Assembly (NCBI RefSeq): GCF_000377345.1
Contig: NZ_KB898050.1
Span: 1-64,000, forward strand
Source of the DNA: Thioalkalivibrio sp. ALJ16
GTDB lineage: Bacteria; Pseudomonadota; Gammaproteobacteria; Ectothiorhodospirales; Ectothiorhodospiraceae
Reading direction: 5' to 3'
DNA: 64,000 nt
The notes beneath the pieces were generated by a model that had not been told where the DNA came from, made no database searches, and was given only the letters and a program-made list of their open reading frames with translations. The translations under genes and the position numbers were made by a program. This document shows positions 20,586 to 29,644 of this stretch, piece after piece (the first letter of the stretch is position 1; every line of letters starts with the position of its first letter).

Positions 20586-20976
20586 GACCCTGCCGGCGCC
20601 GGGGCGCCCGATCGTGTTCTTCGACGGTGGCTGCCCGCTGTGCCGGCGGGAGATTGGCCATTACCAGCGGCTGGACACGGCCGCGGCGGTGGACTGGCAG
20701 GATATCCACGCCGATGCCGAGCCGCTCGCGGCCTGGGGCATCGAATGGGAGCAGGCCATGCAGCGCATGCACGCGATCGCGCCGGATGGGCAGGTGCGCA
20801 GCGGAGCCTGGGCCTTCGTGCTGGTCTGGCGCCATCTGCCGTATTACCGCTGGATGGGTGTGGTGCTGCACCGTCTGCCGCCGGTGGTCTGGGTGATGGA
20901 TGCGGGTTACCGGGTCTTTGCGCGCTATCGCTGGCGTTCGCGCTGTGCGGACGGCCTGTGTCGCCCGGATCGCTGA
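20578..20976 (+). CDS. DCC-family thiol-disulfide oxidoreductase (DUF393)
   Basis: 132 aa. The N-terminal PIVFFDGGCPLCRREIGHY carries the D-x-x-C-x-x-C motif that defines the DCC (YuxK-like) family, a small thioredoxin-related group. The rest (WRHLPYYRWMGVVLHRLPPV) is the usual moderately hydrophobic C-terminal part, with a final SRCADGLC that adds two more cysteines. It starts inside the end of the upstream small gene. A redox role is inferred from the family; the partners are unknown. Confidence 0.88.
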   Translation: MPETLPAPGRPIVFFDGGCPLCRREIGHYQRLDTAAAVDWQDIHADAEPLAAWGIEWEQAMQRMHAIAPDGQVRSGAWAFVLVWRHLPYYRWMGVVLHRLPPVVWVMDAGYRVFARYRWRSRCADGLCRPDR

Positions 20977-20983
20977 CCTCCCC

Positions 20984-21145
20984 GTGGCCCACGCCAAACC
21001 TCATCTCCCGCACAAGACCTGCACGGTCTGCGGGCGGCCGTTTGCCTGGCGACGCAAATGGGCGCGTTGCTGGGACGAGGTGCGTTACTGCTCCGAGGCC
21101 TGTCGGCGCCGCCGTTCGCAGGTTCGGACCCCCCGTGAGGCATAG
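20984..21145 (+). CDS. DUF2256 family zinc-knuckle small protein
   Basis: 53 aa from a GTG at 20984, eight bases after the DCC gene. TCTVCGRPFAWRRKWARCWD followed by YCSEACRRRR is the whole DUF2256 domain, with cysteine pairs that probably bind zinc. The open frame begins at 20900 but the part before 20984 overlaps the DCC gene and is not conserved in character. Its last base overlaps the first base of the next gene. In other genomes DUF2256 genes often lie near photolyase or cryptochrome genes; none is present here. Confidence 0.8.
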   Translation: MAHAKPHLPHKTCTVCGRPFAWRRKWARCWDEVRYCSEACRRRRSQVRTPREA

Positions 21146-21747
21146 TGCGTGAACGTGAGGCGAAGCCTGTGAGCCTGTTTGCGAAGCTGGGCCTGATGCT
21201 CGTCTTCATGGTTTTACCGACGGCGGTGATGGCGGAGGACCTCGCCGCCGAGCGCGCCATTGTGGAACAGCTCGGGGAACCCCACCGTGTACTGCTGATG
21301 CGGCACGCCCTTGCCCCCGGAATCGGCGATCCACAGGGCTTCGATGTCGAAGACTGTTCCACCCAGCGCAACCTGTCGGACGGGGGGCGCGAGCAGGCAC
21401 GTGCGAGCGGTGAGCGGCTGCGGGCCGCAGGACTCACTTCAATTCGTGTGTTTGCCGGACCCTGGTGCCGCAACCTCGAGACGGCCGAGCTGCTGGGCTA
21501 TGGCACGCCCACGGTGCTCGAGGATGCGCTGGCGTCGATCTTTCGGGCCAACGCGGTGCACCGCGAACGGCGCATGCGGGCCTGGCGCGAACATCTGGCC
21601 GAGGCATACCGCGATGGGGCGGGGCCCGCGGTGTATGTGACCCACCTGGCCAATATTCGCGAGCTCAGCGGTCGCAGTCTGGGGTCCGGTGCGATGCTGG
21701 TGGTGGAGATCGACGCCGCCGGCGACGCGCGCCCGGTCGACCCGTAA
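21145..21747 (+). CDS. Exported histidine phosphatase family protein
   Basis: About 200 aa. A hydrophobic N-terminal segment (LGLMLVFMVLPTAVMA) suggests export. The phosphohistidine motif is seen as VLLMRHALAPG, followed by CSTQRNLSDGGREQARASGE, and a late catalytic His in VYVTHLANI. These are features of the histidine phosphatase superfamily (phosphoglycerate mutase fold). The GTG at 21145 overlaps the upstream TAG, which favours coupling. A second GTG at 21169, just before the signal sequence, is also possible. The substrate is unknown. Confidence 0.82.
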   Translation: MREREAKPVSLFAKLGLMLVFMVLPTAVMAEDLAAERAIVEQLGEPHRVLLMRHALAPGIGDPQGFDVEDCSTQRNLSDGGREQARASGERLRAAGLTSIRVFAGPWCRNLETAELLGYGTPTVLEDALASIFRANAVHRERRMRAWREHLAEAYRDGAGPAVYVTHLANIRELSGRSLGSGAMLVVEIDAAGDARPVDP

Positions 21748-21764
21748 TCCGGCTGAAGGCCCGG

Positions 21765-23333
21765 TTACAGGAGGATCTCCACGCGTTCGGCGCCCGGGGC
21801 GTCGATGCCGCGGTGCAGTAGCAGGGTGCCGCTGGCATTGAGCAGTTCGGTGCTCAGCTGGCGAAAGCGCACCACCGTCTCGGTCAGGCGCAGGCGGCTC
21901 TCCAGCAGGTCGCGCTGGGCCTGGGCCACCGCCAGGGCGGTACCGGCCCCGACCCGAAAGCGGGTCTGTTCCACGCGCAGCAGTTCTTCCTGCAGTTCCA
22001 CCGTCTCCTTCTGCGCCTGGATCTGTTCGCGCACGCGGGCGGCGTCGAACCAGGTGGCGCGCACGTCCTCGATGGCCAGCTGCTCCAGGTTGGCCAGGGT
22101 CTCCTGGATCTGCTGGCGGGTCAGGCGCGCGCGGGTGTGCTCGGCCTCGGCCGCGCGATTGCCGATCGGCATCTCGAAGCGCAGGCCGGCGGCCAGGTCG
22201 TAGCCGTCGCCCTGGCGGTCGCGCCAGGTGCGGCTGAAGCTGTCGGCGTAGCCGGACTGGCCCAGGGTGACGAAGAAATCCAGGCGCGGCAGCAGGCCGT
22301 TGCGGGTGCGCACCACCTCCAGCTGGTTGCGCTGCACGCGCAGGCGGGTCTCGTTGAGGTCGGCGCGGTGGTCGCGGGCCAGCGCCACGTAGGCATCCAG
22401 GGGCTCCAGGGCGTAGCGCTCCAGCTCCGGCTCCGAACGGGCCTCCAGCCGGGTATCCCAGAGCCCGCCGTTGTCGGCCTGCAGCAGCCGGGCCAGCGCG
22501 TCCTGGGCGCGGGCACGATCGGCACGCGCGTCGATCAGCCCCTGGCGGCGCAGCGCTACCTCGGCGCGCGCGGATACGGCCTCGGTCTCCGGGCGGTCGC
22601 CGGCCCGGATGCGGCGTTCGGTCTGGTCCAGCTGGGCGCGGGCGACCGCCAGGGCCTCCTCGAAGATGGCGATCTGTGCGTCGGCCAGTACCAGGTCCCA
22701 GTAGCGGCCCTCCACGTCCGTGATCAGCTGCTCCACGAAGCCGCGCACCTCGTATTCCGAGGCCTCCACATCCAGGCTGGCCTGGCGCAGGCGCACTAGG
22801 TTGGATTCGATCCGTCCCCCGCGCAGTAATGCCTGAGTCAGGCTCAGGCCGGCGCGGGTGGTGTATTCGATCTGGTTTTGAAAAGAGCTGTTAACCCGAG
22901 AGCTGCGAACGGACAAGGTCAGGTCCGTGCCAGTCGGCAGGGACTGTTGCAATCCGGCTTGTCCCCGTCTTTCGCTAAAGAAGGAATCCTGTGTGAAGCC
23001 TTCGAATTCACGCTCTTCGCGATCACGAAAGACATCGAATTCAGCGAAAAGCGCCGGATCAAAGACCGAACGTTCCTGAGCCTCAAAGGTGCCCTCGATG
23101 GCCGTTTGTAATCGTTCGGCCCGAAGGCCTCGGTTGCCTTCCAGGGCGCGTGCTACAGCCTCTTCGAGTGACAAGCTCTCTTCGGCCACTTGGTTGCGGG
23201 CGAACGTACGTTGTTCCAGCAATTCTTCGGCCGATAGCGTGAGACGCAGGCCGTCATCGGTGGTGCTCTCTCCGTTGGCCGTCGCAGACAGCGCCAGAAC
23301 GAGAAGCGAAAGGGCGGAGGTAAGGCTACGCAT
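21765..23333 (-). CDS. TolC-family outer-membrane efflux protein
   Basis: About 522 aa. A signal peptide (MRSLTSALSLLVLALSATANG) is followed by the paired helical repeats of the TolC fold; EEAVARALEGNRGLRAERLQ is the usual first-helix motif. It would form the outer-membrane duct for the RND pump encoded just upstream in the same operon. The ATG at 23333 overlaps the pump's stop by 8 bp. The first 150 codons or so (about 22870-23333) are clearly poorer in GC than the rest of the gene, so the gene may be mosaic. Confidence 0.92.
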   Translation of the reverse strand: MRSLTSALSLLVLALSATANGESTTDDGLRLTLSAEELLEQRTFARNQVAEESLSLEEAVARALEGNRGLRAERLQTAIEGTFEAQERSVFDPALFAEFDVFRDREEREFEGFTQDSFFSERRGQAGLQQSLPTGTDLTLSVRSSRVNSSFQNQIEYTTRAGLSLTQALLRGGRIESNLVRLRQASLDVEASEYEVRGFVEQLITDVEGRYWDLVLADAQIAIFEEALAVARAQLDQTERRIRAGDRPETEAVSARAEVALRRQGLIDARADRARAQDALARLLQADNGGLWDTRLEARSEPELERYALEPLDAYVALARDHRADLNETRLRVQRNQLEVVRTRNGLLPRLDFFVTLGQSGYADSFSRTWRDRQGDGYDLAAGLRFEMPIGNRAAEAEHTRARLTRQQIQETLANLEQLAIEDVRATWFDAARVREQIQAQKETVELQEELLRVEQTRFRVGAGTALAVAQAQRDLLESRLRLTETVVRFRQLSTELLNASGTLLLHRGIDAPGAERVEILL

Positions 23334-26300
23334 GGTTAACGGGCATCCGGTAGACGGGTTCATGGCCGTGCTGTTGGCTTCGACGGTGGAACAGCAGGTA
23401 TAGCGTCGGGATCAGCACCAGGGTGATCAGGGTAGACGACAGCAGGCCGCCGATCACCACCCTCGCCATCGGGGCCTGGGCCTCGCCACCGTCGCCCATG
23501 CCGATCGCCAGCGGCGACAGCGCGAGGATGGTGGTCAGCGTGGTCATCAGGATCGGGCGCAGGCGCTCGCCGGCTGCGGCCACGATCGCCGCGGTCAGTT
23601 CCGTGCCGTCGTCGCGGTGGCGCCGGGCCATTCGGTCCACCAGCAGGATCGCGTTGTTCACCACGATCCCGACCAGCAGCAGGATGCCGATCAGTGACTG
23701 CACGTTGAGCGTGGTGTCAGTGATCAGCAGCGCTGCGGTGACGCCGATCAGGGCCAGCGGGATGGAGAACATCACGATCAGCGGGTCGCGCAGGGATTCG
23801 TACAGGCTGGCCATGACCATGTACACCAGCAGGGTGGCCAGCAGGGTGCCCAGCAGCAGCTCGGAGAAGGCCGCCTCCTGTTCCTCGATATCGCCGGTGA
23901 CCGAGAAGTCGATCTCCTCCGGCAGGGGGATATCCGCCAGGGCGGCACGCACGTCCGCCGCGACCTCGCCCAGCGAGCGATCGCCGATATTGACGAACAG
24001 CGTGCTGATGCGCGCCTGCTCGCGGCGCTGGATGCTGTCCGGGCCCATCGCGGTTTCGAAGGAAACAAGGCTCCGCAGGGCGACGCGCTCGCCGTCCTCA
24101 CTGCGCACCGTCAGGTTCAGCAGGTCGTCCAGCGAACTCTGGTCGGCGTCGCGCAGCTGGACCCAGATACGGGTCTCGTCTCCGCCGGCGCGCAGCTGTC
24201 CGGCGCTGGAGCCGCCCAGCGCGGTCTCCAGGGTCTGGGCGATGGTACGCACGTCCACGCCCAGGTCGGCGGCGCGGGCGCGGTCGATGCGGGTGGCGAA
24301 CTCGGGCTGGCCGCCGTCGGAGCCGACGCGGGTATCGGTCACGCCGGGAATGTCGGCCAGCGCGGCCTCGAACCGCTCGACCACCGCGTTCATCGTGGGC
24401 AGTTCGAAGCCACGGACCTCGATGGACAGGCTCTCCTCGTCCGCGCCGCGGCCGAAGCCACGGAAGAAGATCCCGCTGGAGGCGCGTACGCGGACCTCGA
24501 CCCCGGGCGGGCTGCCCAGCGCCTCGCGCAGCGCGGCGGCGATGGCATCGGAGGAGCGGCTGCGGGTATCGCGCGAGCCGACCATCACGCGCATGTTGCC
24601 GGAGGCCGGCGAGGAGGCCCGGAACGCCGAGGCGCCGGAGCTGGAGACCAGGTTCTGCAGCTCCGGGACCTCGTCGCGGATGATCGCCTCCAGCCCGGCC
24701 ATGGTGGCGTACAGCTCGTTCAGCGGGGTGCCGGGTTCCATGGATACATGCACCCGGATCTCGCCCTCGTCGGTGGCGGGCAGGAACTCGGTGCCCACGC
24801 CGCGCAGACCGACGAGGGCGATCATCAGCAGTAGCAGGCTGATGCCAATGACCATCCACGGCTGGGTCAGGGTGTGCCGCAACAGGCCCTGGTAGCGATG
24901 TTCCATGCGCGCTAGGGCGCTGGTGTCGTGCTTGGGCATCGGTGCTCGGGCCATTAGCATCGGCACGAGGGTCAGGGCGACGATCAACGAGGCGGCCAGG
25001 GCAAACGCGACCACGGCCGCCAGGGGCTTGAACAGCTGGCCGGCGAGTTCCTCGGCGAAGAACAGCGGCAGGAAGATGGCGACCGTGGTCAGGGTGCTGG
25101 CGACGATCGCGGGGGCAACGCGCCCGGTGCCACTGATCGCGGCCTCGGCGGCGGTCTGTTCCGCGTGCTCTTCACGCCGGCGGGCGATGCTCTCGATCAC
25201 CACGATGGCGTTGTCGACCATCAGGCCCACGCCCAGCGCGATCCCGCCCATGGTCATCAGGTTGAGGGAGTGCCCGCCGAAGTAGACCAGGCCAAAGGTG
25301 GAGATCACCGCCAGCGGGATTGCGGTGGCGGCGACCAGCGTGTAGCGGATGTTGCGCAGGAACACGAGCAGCACCAGTACCGCCAGTGCGCTGCCGTAGA
25401 GGATGGCCTGGCCGACGTTGGTAATGGAGTTGCGGATGAACCCCGCCTCGTCGGTGACCGCGCGGATGTCGATCTGAGGGAAGTCGCGGTTCAGGCGCAC
25501 CAGTTCGGCATGCACCGCCTCGGAGACCTCGACCGTGTTGGCGTCGGCCAGCTTGCGCACGGCGAGCTGGACGCCTTCCTCTGCGTTGACCCGGAAGCGG
25601 CGGGTGACGCGCTGATGGGTATCGCGCACCTCCGCGACCTGGTGCAGGTAGGTCACGCCATCCTCGCTGCGCTGCACGATGGTGTCGCGGACCTCGTCCA
25701 CCGAGCGGAACTCGGCCGGGGTGCGCAGGCGGTACTCCCGCCGGCCGTCCATGATCGGCCCGCCGGGGGTGATCACGTTGGCGTCGCGGATGCGGTTGCG
25801 CAGGTCGTCCAGGCCCAGGTCGATGGCCTCCAGACGCTCCGGATCCACCTCCACGCGGACCTCGCGCTCCAGCCCGCCAAAGGTATCCACGGCGGCGACG
25901 CCGGGGATGCGCTCCAGGCGCGGGGCGATGCGGTTATCGATCAGGGTGCGCAGGTGGATGGCGTCCAGCTGCGAGCCCACCCCCAGGCGCATGATGGGCG
26001 AGTCCTGGGTGTCGAACTGGCGCACCAGCGGGCGGTCGGCATCATCCGGCAGGCGGTCCTGGATGCGCGCCAGACGATCGCGCAGGTCGTCCACGGCCTG
26101 GCGGATGTCCGTGCCCCAGGCGAAGTTGATGCGGACGTTGCTGTTGCCCTCGGCCGAGGTGGAACGGATCTCCTGGGCACCCGTGATTGCGGCCGCTGCC
26201 TGTTCCACCGGGCGCGTGACCAGTTGCTCGACCTCCTCGGCCCCGGCGTTGGGGTAGGAGGTCATCACCGTGACCACGGGGTAGGTGATGTCGGGCAGCA

Positions 26301-26406
26301 GGTCCACCGGCAGGCGCGTCAGCGCGGTCAGCCCGAGGATGACCACGATCAGGGCCACCATGCTGGTCAGCACGGGGCGGTGGACGGTCAGGCGCGCGGG
26401 ATTCAC
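23326..26406 (-). CDS. RND efflux pump permease (AcrB/MdtB-like family)
   Basis: 1026 aa, the normal size for a proton-driven RND pump. The N-terminus MNPARLTVHRPVLTSMVAL leads into TM1. The conserved TM4 segment GVGLMVDNAIVVIESI has a single Asp followed by Asn, as in several HAE-type subfamilies. SIPLALIGVTAALLITDTTL and LLVGIVVNNAILLVD are the second-half equivalents. Drug, lipid or organic efflux is likely, since the metal-pump (HME) signatures are absent, but the substrate cannot be read. The GTG start at 26406 overlaps the adaptor stop by 4 bp (GTGA). Confidence 0.95.
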   Translation of the reverse strand: MNPARLTVHRPVLTSMVALIVVILGLTALTRLPVDLLPDITYPVVTVMTSYPNAGAEEVEQLVTRPVEQAAAAITGAQEIRSTSAEGNSNVRINFAWGTDIRQAVDDLRDRLARIQDRLPDDADRPLVRQFDTQDSPIMRLGVGSQLDAIHLRTLIDNRIAPRLERIPGVAAVDTFGGLEREVRVEVDPERLEAIDLGLDDLRNRIRDANVITPGGPIMDGRREYRLRTPAEFRSVDEVRDTIVQRSEDGVTYLHQVAEVRDTHQRVTRRFRVNAEEGVQLAVRKLADANTVEVSEAVHAELVRLNRDFPQIDIRAVTDEAGFIRNSITNVGQAILYGSALAVLVLLVFLRNIRYTLVAATAIPLAVISTFGLVYFGGHSLNLMTMGGIALGVGLMVDNAIVVIESIARRREEHAEQTAAEAAISGTGRVAPAIVASTLTTVAIFLPLFFAEELAGQLFKPLAAVVAFALAASLIVALTLVPMLMARAPMPKHDTSALARMEHRYQGLLRHTLTQPWMVIGISLLLLMIALVGLRGVGTEFLPATDEGEIRVHVSMEPGTPLNELYATMAGLEAIIRDEVPELQNLVSSSGASAFRASSPASGNMRVMVGSRDTRSRSSDAIAAALREALGSPPGVEVRVRASSGIFFRGFGRGADEESLSIEVRGFELPTMNAVVERFEAALADIPGVTDTRVGSDGGQPEFATRIDRARAADLGVDVRTIAQTLETALGGSSAGQLRAGGDETRIWVQLRDADQSSLDDLLNLTVRSEDGERVALRSLVSFETAMGPDSIQRREQARISTLFVNIGDRSLGEVAADVRAALADIPLPEEIDFSVTGDIEEQEAAFSELLLGTLLATLLVYMVMASLYESLRDPLIVMFSIPLALIGVTAALLITDTTLNVQSLIGILLLVGIVVNNAILLVDRMARRHRDDGTELTAAIVAAAGERLRPILMTTLTTILALSPLAIGMGDGGEAQAPMARVVIGGLLSSTLITLVLIPTLYLLFHRRSQQHGHEPVYRMPVNHA

Positions 26407-27623
26407 GGGGTCTGTGCCTCGCGCGCGTCATCGTGGTCGGGGATGCGGCCCGGTTCACTCAGCCGCAGCGGGGTGCCGTCCGCAAGCAGGTGCTGGCCGA
26501 GGATCACGACCTCGGTGCCCGGCGGCAGATCGGGTTCCAGCAGCTCGACCCAGCCCCCTTCACGGACACCAGTGACGGCCTGATGGCGCCGGGCCGTTGG
26601 GCGCTCGCCACTGCGGTCCACGCTGAATACGGTGGGGCCGGCCTCGCGCTGGATGATCGCGTCGCGCGGGATGGCCCGCGCGCCGTCGCGCCGTCCCAGG
26701 GTGATCGCCGCCTCGACGAACATCCCCGGGCGCAGGCGGGCGTCGTCGTTGGGTAGTTCCACCTCGATCCGCGCCTGGCGCGAGCCGGGGCGGAACTCCG
26801 GTGCGATCCGCGCGATGGTCCCCGCGAATGCGGTGTCGGGGTAGGCGCCGGTGCGCACCTCGGCGGCCTGGCCGGGAGACAGCCGACCGTAGTCGGACTC
26901 CGTCACGGCAAGGATCGCCCGGACCGGCTGGAGCCGGACCAGTGCCAGCGCCGGCTCGCTGGCGCTGATGACGGCGCCGGGATCGACATACCGTTCCGCT
27001 ACCCAGCGCGTGGTGCTGGATGCATCCGCCTCGAGGCGGGCGTAGCCAAGCTGGATCTCGCGGGTGCGCAGTGCGGAGCGTCGCTGCCGGATCTGCGATT
27101 CGGCGAGGGCCACTCGGGTCTGCGCCAGGGCCAGTTCGGTCTCGGCGGCCTCCAGCTCGGAACGCGAGGCGATCCCCTGATCGCGCAGTTCACGGGTGCG
27201 CTGCAGCTCGCGCCGGGACGCGTCGCGGCTGGCGATGGCCTCCGCCAGGCTGGCCTCGGCCACTTCCAGTTCCGCCGCGGCCTGGGCGAGGTCCTGCTCG
27301 AACTCCTCGGTATCCAGCTGCAGCAGGGGATCCCCCGGTTCCACGCGGTCCCCCAGATTGACGAAGACCTCGGCGACCCGGCCGCCGACACGGGGTGTGA
27401 TCTCGATGCGGTCCGCGCCCTCGATGCTTCCGATGAAGCGCCGGCGCTCGACCAGGTCACGGGTCTCGATGGCGGCAGCCGCCACGGCCACCGGTCTCGT
27501 CTCGCCACCGCCAGGGCGAGTGCCTGGCGCGGCATCGTCATCCGGGGCGAGCAGCATCCAGCCCAGCAGGCCGGCGGCCAGGAGGAAGAGAGCCGTGGTG
27601 ATCAGGGTGGCGGGGCGGGGCAT
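26403..27623 (-). CDS. RND periplasmic adaptor (HlyD/AcrA-like)
   Basis: About 406 aa. A membrane anchor (ATLITTALFLLAAGLLGWML) is followed by the lipoyl half GRVAEVFVNLGDRVEPGDPL, a long coiled-coil hairpin rich in Ala, Glu and Arg (about residues 100-190), then the beta-barrel and membrane-proximal domains (RPGMFVEAAITLG). It bridges the RND pump and the TolC protein encoded downstream. The ATG at 27623 is preferred over a GTG directly before it. It is first in the three-gene efflux operon; a divergent promoter zone lies in 27624-27759, shared with tspO. Confidence 0.93.
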   Translation of the reverse strand: MPRPATLITTALFLLAAGLLGWMLLAPDDDAAPGTRPGGGETRPVAVAAAAIETRDLVERRRFIGSIEGADRIEITPRVGGRVAEVFVNLGDRVEPGDPLLQLDTEEFEQDLAQAAAELEVAEASLAEAIASRDASRRELQRTRELRDQGIASRSELEAAETELALAQTRVALAESQIRQRRSALRTREIQLGYARLEADASSTTRWVAERYVDPGAVISASEPALALVRLQPVRAILAVTESDYGRLSPGQAAEVRTGAYPDTAFAGTIARIAPEFRPGSRQARIEVELPNDDARLRPGMFVEAAITLGRRDGARAIPRDAIIQREAGPTVFSVDRSGERPTARRHQAVTGVREGGWVELLEPDLPPGTEVVILGQHLLADGTPLRLSEPGRIPDHDDAREAQTP

Positions 27624-27759
27624 CACAGCTCGCTTTTATTCGGGGTAGTCAGGGGTAGTGTGGCGTGGTTCACTGAATCCTGAATGAATTCGGTTCGGAA
27701 TCCGGGCCTTGTTCGGGGCATCCTGCCATGCGACCACGAATCTCGAGGAGAATTCTGTA

Positions 27760-28278
27760 ATGACAGGCGATACGGCCCATGCGTCGCGTCCGCGACGGCG
27801 CTCTTTCGGTGGGGACATGCTCGGGCTGCTGGCCTGGATGGTACTGGTGTTTGCGGTGGCAGGGCTGGGTGGCTGGGCCACCAGTCTTTCGGTGGGCGAC
27901 TGGTACCCAACCCTGGCACGGCCGCCGTTGAACCCGCCGGATGCGGTGTTCGGCCCGGTCTGGAGCGTGCTGTTCGGCCTGATGGGGCTGGCGGCGTGGC
28001 ATGTGTGGCGCCGCGTCGGCCTGACCGGGGCACCGGTCGCGCTGGGTCTGTTCCTGGCGCAGCTTGCACTGAACCTGGGCTGGTCGGTGCTCTTCTTCGG
28101 CCTGCAGCGCCCGGATCTGGCACTCGCCGAGATCCTGATCCTGTGGCCGCTGATCCTCGCCACGCTGATCGCCTTCTGGCGCATCGACCGCATCGCCGGC
28201 GCGCTTCTGGTGCCCTACCTGCTGTGGGTCGGCTTTGCCGTCTACCTCAACGCCGGCATCGTCTGGCTCAATACCTGA
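27760..28278 (+). CDS. tspO: TspO/MBR family tryptophan-rich membrane protein
   Basis: 172 aa with five predicted membrane helices. WYPTLARPPLNPPDAVFGPV and the following WSVLF, plus LNLGWSVLFFGLQRPDLAL and LWVGFAVYLNAGIVWLN, are the standard TspO signatures. The family binds porphyrins and related molecules and affects tetrapyrrole, stress or light responses. The ATG at 27760 follows GAGGAG; the ORF extends upstream to 27709 but only the later start has a ribosome site. It is divergent from the efflux operon. Confidence 0.94.
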   Translation: MTGDTAHASRPRRRSFGGDMLGLLAWMVLVFAVAGLGGWATSLSVGDWYPTLARPPLNPPDAVFGPVWSVLFGLMGLAAWHVWRRVGLTGAPVALGLFLAQLALNLGWSVLFFGLQRPDLALAEILILWPLILATLIAFWRIDRIAGALLVPYLLWVGFAVYLNAGIVWLNT

Positions 28279-28302
28279 TCGGGTGCCGCTGAAACCCGGT
28301 TT

Positions 28303-28544
28303 CACCACGAAGCTCACGAAGGCACGAAGAAGGTCGAGATCGAGGGCGATTACACCACGGAGTGCACGGAGGACACGGAGAAGGGGTAAGACTGAAAAGC
28401 AGGAAGGTCCAATAGACACGGTCGCGGGTTCTGTCCTCTTTCGCCAGCCGAAACGCCGGAGCCGCTTCTTTCCCTCCGTGTCCTCCGTGCACTCTGTGGT
28501 TACAAGCTCTTGCCCTTCTTCGTGCCTTCGTGAGCTTCGTGGTG
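28303..28544. repeat. 242-bp compound palindrome (nested inverted repeats)
   Basis: The outer arms 28303-28333 and 28514-28544 are a perfect 31-bp inverted pair built from CACGAAG units. The inner arms 28354-28379 and 28474-28499 are a second pair of about 26 bp with one mismatch, built from CACGGAG units. The centre (28383-28470) is unpaired. This fills most of the 347-bp gap between tspO and the GAPDH gene. Repeats made of such CACGAAG / CACGGAG blocks are widespread in proteobacterial genomes. No ORF in it is credible. It could act as a strong transcript fold or as a mobile palindromic element. Confidence 0.85.
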
Positions 28545-28625
28545 GCCCCGGATTTTGGTGCCCGGGTGTCATGCGTTGGTCATGTGGGCGGAGTAAACTG
28601 ACGCGATTTTTCGCGGGAGGGCGAA

Positions 28626-29639
28626 ATGGCCGTGCGGATTGGCATCAACGGGATGGGGCGGATCGGCCGCCTGGCACTGCGCGCGGCCTGGGATCGGGAC
28701 GATCTCGAGATCGTGCACCTGAACGAGATCGCGGCGGACGGTACGGTCACCGGGCACCTGCTGGAGTTCGATTCGGTGCACGGGCGCTGGGATCGCGGCA
28801 TCCGGGCCGAGCCGGATGCGCTGCAGATCGACGGCCGCAGCCTGCGACATACGCAGCTGGGCGAGCCGGGGCAGGTGCCCTGGGCCGAGTCCGGTGTGGA
28901 TATCGTGATCGATGCCAGCGGCGCCTTTCGCACCATGGAGACCCTGCAGCCGCACTTCGATCGCGGGGCCCGGCGTGTGGTCGTCGCGGCGCCGGTGAAG
29001 GACGAGCTTGCGCTGAACGTAGTGATGGGCGTCAACGATTCGGCCTACGATCCGGCCCGGCACCGCGTCGTCACCGCTGCCTCCTGCACCACCAACTGCC
29101 TGGCGCCCCTGGTCAAGGTGCTGCATCCGGCCCTGGAGATCCGCCACGGGACGATCCTGACGGTGCATGACATGACCGCCACGCAGTCGGCCGTGGACCT
29201 GTCGCGCGACAACCTGCGCCGGGCCCGTGCCGCCGGGCTGAACCTGATCCCGACCACCACCGGGTCGGCGAAGGCGATCGGCGACATCTTTCCGGAACTG
29301 AACGGACGGCTGAACGGCCATGCGGTGCGCGTGCCGCTGATGAATGCCTCGCTGACGGATTTCACTTTCGAGGCGGCGCGCGAGACCTCCGCGGAGGAGG
29401 TCAACGCCCTGCTGCGCGAGGCCGCGAACGGCGACCTCTCCGGGATCCTGGGCTTTGAGGAACGTCCGCTGGTCTCCAGCGATTTTCGTACCGACCCGCG
29501 CTCGTCCATTGTCGATGCGCAGTCGACGATGGTGGTGGATGGCACGCAGGTGAAGGTGCTGGCCTGGTACGACAACGAATGGGGCTATGCCAACCGGCTG
29601 GTCGAACTGGTCGCGCGCGTGGCCGAGCAGGGCGCGTAA
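28626..29639 (+). CDS. Glyceraldehyde-3-phosphate dehydrogenase, ArsJ-associated type
   Basis: A 337-aa complete GAPDH: the NAD-binding [15 protein letters not shown] at the N-terminus, the catalytic Cys at about residue 154 in [11 protein letters not shown], and the C-terminal [16 protein letters not shown]. The stop is 5 bp before the arsJ start. In known arsenate-resistance systems this GAPDH makes 1-arseno-3-phosphoglycerate from arsenate and glyceraldehyde 3-phosphate, which ArsJ exports. The pairing with ArsJ, not the sequence alone, supports this role. A ribosome site GGGAGGG lies just before the ATG. Confidence 0.9.
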   Translation: MAVRIGINGMGRIGRLALRAAWDRDDLEIVHLNEIAADGTVTGHLLEFDSVHGRWDRGIRAEPDALQIDGRSLRHTQLGEPGQVPWAESGVDIVIDASGAFRTMETLQPHFDRGARRVVVAAPVKDELALNVVMGVNDSAYDPARHRVVTAASCTTNCLAPLVKVLHPALEIRHGTILTVHDMTATQSAVDLSRDNLRRARAAGLNLIPTTTGSAKAIGDIFPELNGRLNGHAVRVPLMNASLTDFTFEAARETSAEEVNALLREAANGDLSGILGFEERPLVSSDFRTDPRSSIVDAQSTMVVDGTQVKVLAWYDNEWGYANRLVELVARVAEQGA

Positions 29640-29644
29640 GACGA

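Noticed and set aside
28304-28543. CRISPR-like array in the CACGAAG/CACGGAG repeats
   Set aside because: The repeats are inverted arms of one palindrome, not evenly spaced direct repeats with unique spacers.
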